DNA of 20,021 bases. Source: Syntrophobacterales bacterium. GTDB taxonomy: Bacteria; Desulfobacterota; Syntrophorhabdia; Syntrophorhabdales; WCHB1-27. Below are positions 15,120-20,021 of the stretch, one piece after another. A model generated the notes under the pieces. It saw only the letters and a list, made by a program, of their open reading frames with translations. It was not told the DNA's origin and ran no database searches. The stretch is from positions 1 through 20,021 of the forward strand of contig JADGQN010000032.1 of NCBI GenBank assembly GCA_017881765.1. Reading direction: 5' to 3'. Position 1 is the stretch's first letter. Every line of letters begins with the position of its first letter. Made by a program: the position numbers and the translations under genes.

Positions 15120-15275
15120 ATGAATACCATCCTGGAGGAATTGACACAAAAGGCGAGCCCGATGAATACTATTCTACACACATTGGCACAGAATAACGTA
15201 TGCAAAATTAGATTTCAGAAAAAGCTTGACATTTTCTTTAAACATCAGCATAATGAACATAATTCATTATTATAG
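15120..15275 (+). CDS. Small ORF, 51 codons, with duplicated N-terminal peptide
   Basis: ATG at 15120 with a strong Shine-Dalgarno (AAAGGAGGGG at 15106-15115), ending in TAG at 15273-15275. Residues 1-14 and 15-28 are two copies of a 14-residue unit starting MNTIL, encoded by a 42-base tandem repeat identical at 28 of 42 bases. In the shared MNTIL block the copies differ only at third positions of Thr, Ile and Leu codons, and a CAA/CAG Gln pair is also synonymous; this suggests selection on protein. The N-terminus (TILEELTQKASP) resembles the first helix of 2-hydroxyacyl-CoA dehydratase-family subunits, so it may be a gene-start remnant. The 3' half overlaps the operon promoter, which argues for caution. 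No known family was recognised. Confidence 0.4.
   Translation: MNTILEELTQKASPMNTILHTLAQNNVCKIRFQKKLDIFFKHQHNEHNSLL
15226..15254 (+). promoter_or_regulatory. Sigma70 promoter of the benzoyl-CoA reductase-like operon
   Basis: TTGACA (15226-15231, six of six), 17 bases, then CATAAT (15249-15254, five of six). Predicted start is near 15261, giving a leader of about 145 bases before the ATG at 15405. The -10 box and start point are covered by the 15250-15270 palindrome, so a bound repressor would block the polymerase. Confidence 0.75.
15250..15270. promoter_or_regulatory. Candidate TetR operator, copy 2, on the operon promoter
   Basis: Perfect 8-bp inverted repeat ATAATGAA / TTCATTAT around the 5-base spacer CATAA. 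It overlaps the -10 box and the predicted transcription start. Near-identical to copy 1 at 15043-15063. Confidence 0.65.
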
Positions 15276-15321
15276 CTTTTCTGTAGCATTTTAGGTGTTG
15301 TTACTTGTTGTGAACATCTTC

Positions 15322-15361
15322 TCTTTCTCTGGCGGGTCTATAAAGCCAGAATTGAGAAAGA
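15322..15361 (+). other. Leader hairpin of the reductase operon
   Basis: TCTGGC (15328-15333) pairs with GCCAGA (15345-15350) around an 11-base loop. The outer TCTTTC (15322-15327) pairs with GAAAGA (15356-15361) after a 5-base bulge. It lies in the middle of the untranslated leader and has no T tract, so mRNA stabilisation or translational control is more likely than termination. Confidence 0.4.
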
Positions 15362-15380
15362 AGTTTGGAGGAAGACTTTG

Positions 15381-15404
15381 ATGGACAGGGCACGGGAGGT
15401 TTAA
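15381..15404 (+). CDS. Possible 7-codon leader ORF ending directly at the operon's first ATG
   Basis: ATG at 15381 preceded by GGAGGA, encoding MDRAREV, then TAA at 15402-15404 abutting the ATG at 15405. The main gene has its own GGGAGG within this short ORF. Translational coupling is possible, but the ORF is short enough to be chance. Confidence 0.25.
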   Translation: MDRAREV

Positions 15405-16721
15405 ATGGCGTATACCTTAAAGGCTTGGCCTGAATTCAAGAATTACCAGAACACGTGCTACAGGAATTATCTTTTTGCCCCGGAAGGCCTCCGCGTTATG
15501 GGCTCTACCTGGAGTGTGCTGGCTCCGCTTAAGGGGCTTGGTGACGATATATACCTCCTGGGAGGCGAGCCGCACGCCGCGTCATTAGCGGGGACTTTGC
15601 CTGAGGAGAGCCGCGAGAATATTTTAGCAGCTGAAGGCGCGGGCATGGGTTATCACTCGTGCAGTTACCTGAAGCTCTTCACCGGAGAAGTCATTCGCGA
15701 TAAAATCGGTATTACCGACGGGACAATCAAGGAAGGTTATCCCAAACCTGATCTAATCTGGACCACACACCTGTGCAATCAGCATTCCAAGTGGTACCAG
15801 GAAGTTTCACGGCGGCTTGGAGGAGTGCCTTTTTTCCCGATAGACATGATCGGCGGGGGAAATGCGGAGAAAGATCCTAAGATCGTAAATTATGTAAGCG
15901 ATCAGATGGAAGAGGGGATCAATTGGCTTCAAAAAGTCACCGGCAGGGAATTTTCGGATGAGTTGTTTGCCAAGGCAGTACGGAATGAGATCAAGGTGCT
16001 GGTCCTGTGGGGCAACATCTGCGCGTTAAACAGGAGTGTGCCCGCGCCGCTGGACGAGCGCCGGCTGATAGCGCTCTTTCCACCCGCGGTCGTAGACCGG
16101 ACCACCGATGAGTGCGTGCGCCTTTACGAAATGCTTTTTAAAGAAGTCAAAGAGATGGTCAGGACCGGTCAGAGTGTCGCTCCGGACCAGCGCTTCAGGA
16201 TAGTCTATTTCGGCATAGCGCATACCTACGGCCATCCGGAAATGGCGAGAATCCTGAGAGACGTGGGCGCTGAGATTGTTGCCTCGGTCTACACCTTCGG
16301 CACCTGCGGCAATTTCAAAGGGATCGTCAATGGAAAGTGGTCATGGGATCCCATCGACCCTGCATGGGTAGACAATCTCGATTTATCCACCCGAAGAAAG
16401 GCAGTCGAGGAGCTCGCTAAAATCGTCCTTGGTTGGCCCACCTGGCAAGGGGTGCGCTCCTGGTGGGCGTTGGAATCGATGGCCCATTCAATGATAGACG
16501 AATTTAAAGCGGACGGGCTTTTGCTCGCGCCCAGCCGCAGTTGCGAAACCGATTTCAGGAACGGGTACGTAGGGCTGCAGCGCGTCTTCAAGGGCAAGAT
16601 TCCGACTATAGAGTACGATACCGACCAGGTGGATGTCCGCCAAATGGATTTACCGGGTGCACAGCGGAAGACCGAGTTGTTCGTGCATCTCATGGAAGCG
16701 GCCAAAAGAAGGAGTGCGTGA
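15405..16721 (+). CDS. Benzoyl-CoA reductase-like subunit, BcrB/BzdO type (2-hydroxyglutaryl-CoA dehydratase D family)
   Basis: A 438-residue subunit of the HGD-D family; the length fits BcrB/BadE/BzdO (about 435-450), larger than typical dehydratase subunits. Together with the next gene it would form the catalytic heterodimer that binds the aromatic CoA ester and a bridging [4Fe-4S] cluster. Seven cysteines are present; the best cluster-ligand candidates by context are C86 (HSCSYLK), C124 (HLCNQHSKWYQ) and C380 (SRSCETD). The N-terminus (LRVMGSTWS, GLGDDIYLLGGEPHAAS) has the look of the BzdO/BcrB type. A GGGAGG ribosome site precedes the ATG. The gene leads an operon of at least five genes with overlaps or 3-base gaps. 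I infer reductive dearomatisation; the ring substituent tolerated is unknown. Confidence 0.8.
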   Translation: MAYTLKAWPEFKNYQNTCYRNYLFAPEGLRVMGSTWSVLAPLKGLGDDIYLLGGEPHAASLAGTLPEESRENILAAEGAGMGYHSCSYLKLFTGEVIRDKIGITDGTIKEGYPKPDLIWTTHLCNQHSKWYQEVSRRLGGVPFFPIDMIGGGNAEKDPKIVNYVSDQMEEGINWLQKVTGREFSDELFAKAVRNEIKVLVLWGNICALNRSVPAPLDERRLIALFPPAVVDRTTDECVRLYEMLFKEVKEMVRTGQSVAPDQRFRIVYFGIAHTYGHPEMARILRDVGAEIVASVYTFGTCGNFKGIVNGKWSWDPIDPAWVDNLDLSTRRKAVEELAKIVLGWPTWQGVRSWWALESMAHSMIDEFKADGLLLAPSRSCETDFRNGYVGLQRVFKGKIPTIEYDTDQVDVRQMDLPGAQRKTELFVHLMEAAKRRSA

Positions 16722-16724
16722 TAC

Positions 16725-17897
16725 ATGGCGAAAAAAGGCTCTGAAACAATAATCGAACGTTTCCGCTCCATAACCGAGAACCCCCAAGGCTATGCCAAGT
16801 CCCTCCACGAAAAAGGAAAACTCGTGGCCGGGTACATGTGCACCCATGTCCCCGAGGAGATTCTCTATGCGGCCGGCATTGTGCCGGTGAGAATCTTGAG
16901 TTCCCATGTCTCACAGGCAATGACGAGAAGCTACATCCATGAGACATACTGCTCGTTCTCGCACGACTGTGCCTACCAGGGGCTGGTCGGCAATTATGAC
17001 TTCCTGGACTTGATCACCACGAGCTCCAGCTGCATACACATGGGTGAAGCCTTCAATGTGTGGGTCCGGTTCGCTGGATTCGAGGGGAAGCATTATCTCA
17101 TATCCTACCCGCACATCATCGAGACCAAACCTGCTGCCTCCTTTATGGAGCAGTCTTATGAAGAGTTCAGGAAATTTCTCGAGGCGTTTACGAAAAAGCC
17201 CATCACCGATGAAGACATCGAGAAAGCAATCAAGGTTTACAACCATACCAGAGGGCTCCTCAAGCGGCTCTGGCAGCTATTGCGACGCGAGAATCCGCCC
17301 ATCACGGGAACGGATGCCGCAACCGCGACCCTGGCTTCCCAGTTCATGGACAAGCAGGAATTCAACAAACTGCTTGAGAAGCTTCTCAAGGAGCTGGAAG
17401 CTGCACAGGGAAAAGGCGCTCCAGGCGTAAGGCTGATGGTATCGGGCGGTGCGTGCGATGATATGGCGGCCCTGAATCTGATAGAAGATCTGGACCAGAA
17501 AGTAAATCTGGTCTTCCTCGATTCGTGCACTGCAGCCCGGTACTTCTGGTTCGAGATACCAGAAGGTAGAGCCGATAAGCTTGCCGCAATCGCAGAAGGG
17601 TACATCAGCAGAATCCCATGTCCTACAAAAGATAATGTTCCCGGTACGGGCGAGAAGAAGAGGCTCAGGTTCGTTCAACAATTCATAGAGGAGTTCAAGC
17701 CGGAAGGCGTCGTCTTTATGTATCAGAGATTTTGCAGCCCTCAGCCTCATGATTTCATGGCGTTGAAACCTATCCTCGCCAAGCTGGGAGTTCCGTCGAC
17801 CGATCTTGAACTTGACACAACGCTGCCAGTGAACCAGTTCCGTACACAGCTGGAAGCTTTCTTAGAAATACTAAAGCCGGTGGTGCCACTTGAATAA
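16725..17897 (+). CDS. Benzoyl-CoA reductase-like subunit, BcrC/BzdN type (2-hydroxyglutaryl-CoA dehydratase D family)
   Basis: A 390-residue partner of the preceding subunit, matching BcrC/BadD/BzdN length (about 375-390). The family hallmark GYMCTHVPEEILYAAGIVPVRI region covers residues 36-57. Cysteines in conserved settings are C39, C76 (TYCSFSHDC), C103 (TSSSCIHM) and C337 (QRFCSPQPHDF); C76, C103 and C337 are the likely cluster ligands by analogy with the family. The start lies three bases after the previous stop, with AGGAG upstream. Its end overlaps the next gene by eight bases, which implies coupled, balanced synthesis. An (R)-2-hydroxyacyl-CoA dehydratase is the alternative, but that system uses a single homodimeric activator, whereas two different ATPase genes follow here. 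Confidence 0.8.
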   Translation: MAKKGSETIIERFRSITENPQGYAKSLHEKGKLVAGYMCTHVPEEILYAAGIVPVRILSSHVSQAMTRSYIHETYCSFSHDCAYQGLVGNYDFLDLITTSSSCIHMGEAFNVWVRFAGFEGKHYLISYPHIIETKPAASFMEQSYEEFRKFLEAFTKKPITDEDIEKAIKVYNHTRGLLKRLWQLLRRENPPITGTDAATATLASQFMDKQEFNKLLEKLLKELEAAQGKGAPGVRLMVSGGACDDMAALNLIEDLDQKVNLVFLDSCTAARYFWFEIPEGRADKLAAIAEGYISRIPCPTKDNVPGTGEKKRLRFVQQFIEEFKPEGVVFMYQRFCSPQPHDFMALKPILAKLGVPSTDLELDTTLPVNQFRTQLEAFLEILKPVVPLE

Positions 17898-18684
17898 AGA
17901 AAAAATTCTTGCTGGAATCGATGCAGGTCATATCAGAACGAAAGCCGTACTGGTGAAGGGACAGGAAGTCCTGGGGTATGCCTCGGCAGCCACAGGACTT
18001 GATGCGGCCGGTGCGGCTGAAAAAGCACTCAATCAGGCTCTGGCCGCTGCCCGGGTCCCACGCGGGGAATTGGGCGGGCTCGTCGTTACCGGAATCTTCA
18101 AAGACGTGGTGAAGGTCCCGGAACTCGCGATAGAAAAAACCATACCTGAATATATGGCGGACGCGAAAGGGGCCCTGTTCCTCAATAAGAATTCCAGGAC
18201 CGTCATAGACATCGGCGGAAACGTGCATAAAGCTGTCCATTACGACAAAGATGGAAACCTCCTCGACGTTATCCAGAATGATAAGTGCGCCGATGGACTG
18301 GGCATCTATTACACGACTATAGCGAAGACCCTCGGCGTGAGCGAAGAAGAACTCTCCGAACTGGCACTTAAATCGAAGAAGAGCGTAGCCGTGGCCATTC
18401 AGTGCGGCCTGTGCGCTGAATCGGAAGCTATCGACCTGATGTGCCAGGGCGTCGATGTCGCCGATGCGGCAGATGCTGCCTTACGGTTCATCGTTGAACG
18501 CGTTGCTGCCATGGCCTCAACCATGCCTCTTGAGCCCGAGGTCGTGGTGGCCGGTGGATTAGCGAAATCCAAAGCGCTTATGAAACACCTCCCGGTCTTA
18601 CTCAAACATGACGTCAGCGTCTTGAGCCTTCCGGAATATGTGGGTGCAATAGGCGCTGCTATCAGTTACGAAGGTGGAAAATGA
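17890..18684 (+). CDS. BadF/BadG/BcrA/BcrD-family ATPase subunit (BzdP-like)
   Basis: A 264-residue ASKHA-fold ATPase (acetate kinase/Hsp70-type), the first of two in tandem. These subunits share one [4Fe-4S] cluster between them and couple ATP hydrolysis to electron transfer. Candidate ligands are C133 (NDKCADGLG) and C172 or C175 (QCGLCAESE). Nucleotide motifs are GIDAGHIRTKAV (9-20) and DIGGNVHKAV (107-116); both depart from the usual DxGSxxTK and GGQDxK forms. The AGGLAKSKAL adenosine region is at 221-230. The TTG start at 17890 overlaps the previous stop by eight bases, with only a weak ribosome site, so coupling is likely. Similar size to its partner fits the bzd/mbd type, not the bcr type, where BcrA is ~440 residues. 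Confidence 0.78.
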   Translation: MNKEKILAGIDAGHIRTKAVLVKGQEVLGYASAATGLDAAGAAEKALNQALAAARVPRGELGGLVVTGIFKDVVKVPELAIEKTIPEYMADAKGALFLNKNSRTVIDIGGNVHKAVHYDKDGNLLDVIQNDKCADGLGIYYTTIAKTLGVSEEELSELALKSKKSVAVAIQCGLCAESEAIDLMCQGVDVADAADAALRFIVERVAAMASTMPLEPEVVVAGGLAKSKALMKHLPVLLKHDVSVLSLPEYVGAIGAAISYEGGK

Positions 18685-19538
18685 GCCAACACGAATATGC
18701 TTCAGTGAACGAAAAGCTCGATTGGAAAAAGGCCAAGACCATAGCGGCGGGAGTTGATGTAGGAGCAGTGAGCACGAAAGCGGTGATACTGCTGGATGGC
18801 CAACCCTATGCAATTTCTGTCGTCACCACCCGGGTGCCTAAGGAATCGGCTCTCAAGGCTATAAACGCGGCCCTGGCGAAAACCGATCTGCCGTTAGAAA
18901 AGATCCGTTACATAGTGGGAACCGGTCGCGGCAGAAAGCAGGTGCCTTTTGCACATAAGACTCTTTCTGAAATCGTGTGCGGGGCTGCAGGCGCCGTGCA
19001 TGTCTGGGGACCCTCCGTGCGCACAGTGCTCGATGCCGGAGGTCAAAGCTGCAGGGTTATTCAATGCACGGAAAAGGGAAGAGCAACCTCATTCCTCTGG
19101 AACGATAAATGTGCCGCCGGCATCGGACGCTCGATGGAAGCGTTTGCGGGCCTTGTCGGGAAAGATTTAAGCGAGATGAGCGACATTGCTCTTGAAGCCG
19201 ATAAGTTTCCAAAGTTGAGCGACTTTTGCTCTGTGTTTGCCCAATCCGAAGCTCTTGATCTGGTTCGAAGCAAAGTGCCGGCAGATGAGATAATAGCAGG
19301 CTACCACCATGCCATGGTTAGGAGGATTAGCACTCTGGTCTCGAGACTCGGTGCGAAAAAGGATTTTGTCGTGATCGGCGGATTGGCCAAGAATCAGGCA
19401 CTCATGGCGCCTCTGGAAGAGAGACTGAAAATAGGCAGGCTGGCTCCTGTGGCTGAATGGGATCCGGCAGTAATAGTGGCTCTCGGCGCAGCGCTCTCGG
19501 CGGATGCCTTGTATAAGGAGCAGCAATCTGACGCATAA
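18681..19538 (+). CDS. BadF/BadG/BcrA/BcrD-family ATPase subunit (BzdQ-like)
   Basis: A 285-residue second ATPase, start overlapping the previous stop as ATGA. Phosphate-1 motif GVDVGAVSTKAV is at 24-35; phosphate-2 region DAGGQSCRVI (118-127) has Ser where an Asp is normal and Arg where a Lys is normal. Cluster cysteines C144 (NDKCAAGIG) and C183 (DFCSVFAQSE) match the family closely. The adenosine motif IGGLAKNQAL is intact. The pair would form the heterodimeric ATP-driven electron activator of a class I reductase. The electron donor, usually a 2[4Fe-4S] ferredoxin, is not encoded in this window and may lie downstream. An ~20-residue N-terminal extension precedes the fold. Confidence 0.8.
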   Translation: MSQHEYASVNEKLDWKKAKTIAAGVDVGAVSTKAVILLDGQPYAISVVTTRVPKESALKAINAALAKTDLPLEKIRYIVGTGRGRKQVPFAHKTLSEIVCGAAGAVHVWGPSVRTVLDAGGQSCRVIQCTEKGRATSFLWNDKCAAGIGRSMEAFAGLVGKDLSEMSDIALEADKFPKLSDFCSVFAQSEALDLVRSKVPADEIIAGYHHAMVRRISTLVSRLGAKKDFVVIGGLAKNQALMAPLEERLKIGRLAPVAEWDPAVIVALGAALSADALYKEQQSDA

Positions 19539-20021
19539 AGACTACAGGTTTATAGGCAAACCTACCCCGCGCAAGGATGCCAGAGAGATCGTTACCGGCA
19601 CCGGGCGATTTTTGAATGACATCAAGCTCCCGGACATGCTCTACGGCAAAGTGCTCCGTAGTCCCCATGCGCACGCAGTCATCAAAAACATCGATAAGGG
19701 CAGGGCGAAAAAGCTCTCCGGCGTAAAAGCCATACTCACTTGGGAAGACGTTCCCAATTGGAAAGGAGGCACGCCCCGCTACACGCGCGTGCTCGACCAT
19801 AAGGTCCGCTACGTTGGCGATGCGGTGGCGCTCGTCGCCGCTGTAAGCGAAGAGATAGCAACCGAAGCGCTTCACTTGATAGACGTAGATTATGAGGTTC
19901 TGCCCGCGGTCTTCGAAATGGAAGATGCATTGAAACCGGGCGCCCCTCAGTTGTATGACGAGTTTCCCGGAAACGTGGTGACCGCCGGTATGCCCTTCTT
20001 CGGTCCGAAGAGCTTGAAGGC
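19504..20021 (+). CDS. Molybdenum hydroxylase large subunit, xanthine dehydrogenase / 4-hydroxybenzoyl-CoA reductase family (partial)
   Basis: The first ~170 residues of a ~750-residue molybdopterin-binding subunit, cut by the window edge. It opens with the family's IGKPTPRKDAREIVTG and GRFLNDIKLPDMLYG, then LRSPHAHAVI, KVRYVGDAVALVAA and DVDYEVLPAV: the a/b hammerhead domain. The family includes HcrA, which removes the para-hydroxyl of 4-hydroxybenzoyl-CoA, and also hydroxylases such as xanthine dehydrogenase. The start is ambiguous. The in-frame ATG at 19504 overlaps the previous gene by 35 bases. A CTG at 19528, seven bases after AAGGAG, would give the more natural N-terminus. The small FeS and FAD subunits are expected downstream. 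Confidence 0.85.
   Translation, partial: MPCIRSSNLTHKDYRFIGKPTPRKDAREIVTGTGRFLNDIKLPDMLYGKVLRSPHAHAVIKNIDKGRAKKLSGVKAILTWEDVPNWKGGTPRYTRVLDHKVRYVGDAVALVAAVSEEIATEALHLIDVDYEVLPAVFEMEDALKPGAPQLYDEFPGNVVTAGMPFFGPKSLK

Noticed and set aside
15115..15198. Two-unit 42-bp direct repeat considered as a CRISPR remnant
   Set aside because: The units are contiguous with no spacer, diverge at a third of positions, and keep a reading frame.

Overview
The window looks like chromosomal DNA of a strictly anaerobic, Gram-negative, deltaproteobacterium-like bacterium. I infer a Syntrophorhabdus/Syntrophales-type lineage. The reasons are the tight rsmB–PASTA protein–rpe gene order, the LonB-like protease, PilB, and an aromatic-acyl-CoA reduction locus. 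The lineage rests on gene content only; no rRNA marker is present. Almost all of the window is coding, and no tRNA, rRNA, CRISPR array or transposase gene was seen.

Region 1 (1-5880, all minus strand) is housekeeping and transport. An htpX–rsmB–PASTA–rpe cluster with overlapping or nearly touching genes has its own good promoter, which sits on the end of an upstream MFS transporter gene. Further upstream is a zinc-type cation diffusion facilitator. An inverted-repeat element (4778-4930) and a 26-bp perfect C/G palindrome (5897-5953) lie between these genes.

Region 2 (5881-12617) holds a small CBM48 (glycogen-binding) protein with a Lys/Ala tail, a large LonB-like protease, a lone PilB-type ATPase, a stem-loop-rich non-coding stretch (11055-11383), and a PurN-like formyltransferase homologue.

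Region 3 (12618-20021) is the most interesting part. It contains an acyl/aryl-CoA ligase, a convergent TetR regulator, and then a plus-strand operon. The operon encodes four subunits resembling a class I, ATP-dependent benzoyl-CoA reductase: two 2-hydroxyglutaryl-CoA dehydratase D-type subunits and two different BadF/BadG-type ATPases, in the order O-N-P-Q of the bzd/mbd systems. It runs directly into the large subunit of a molybdenum hydroxylase (xanthine dehydrogenase / 4-hydroxybenzoyl-CoA reductase family), cut by the window edge. The regulatory region between tetR and the operon has a near-consensus sigma70 promoter. A palindrome overlaps that promoter, and an almost identical palindrome lies about 200 bp away; together they are a strong candidate operator pair for the TetR protein. 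The same region carries a 51-codon ORF with an excellent Shine-Dalgarno sequence and an internally duplicated peptide. The simplest reading is a CoA-thioester-responsive module: the ligase activates an aromatic acid, the reductase dearomatises it, and the Mo-hydroxylase removes a ring hydroxyl or performs a related step. The actual substrate is not determined by the sequence.
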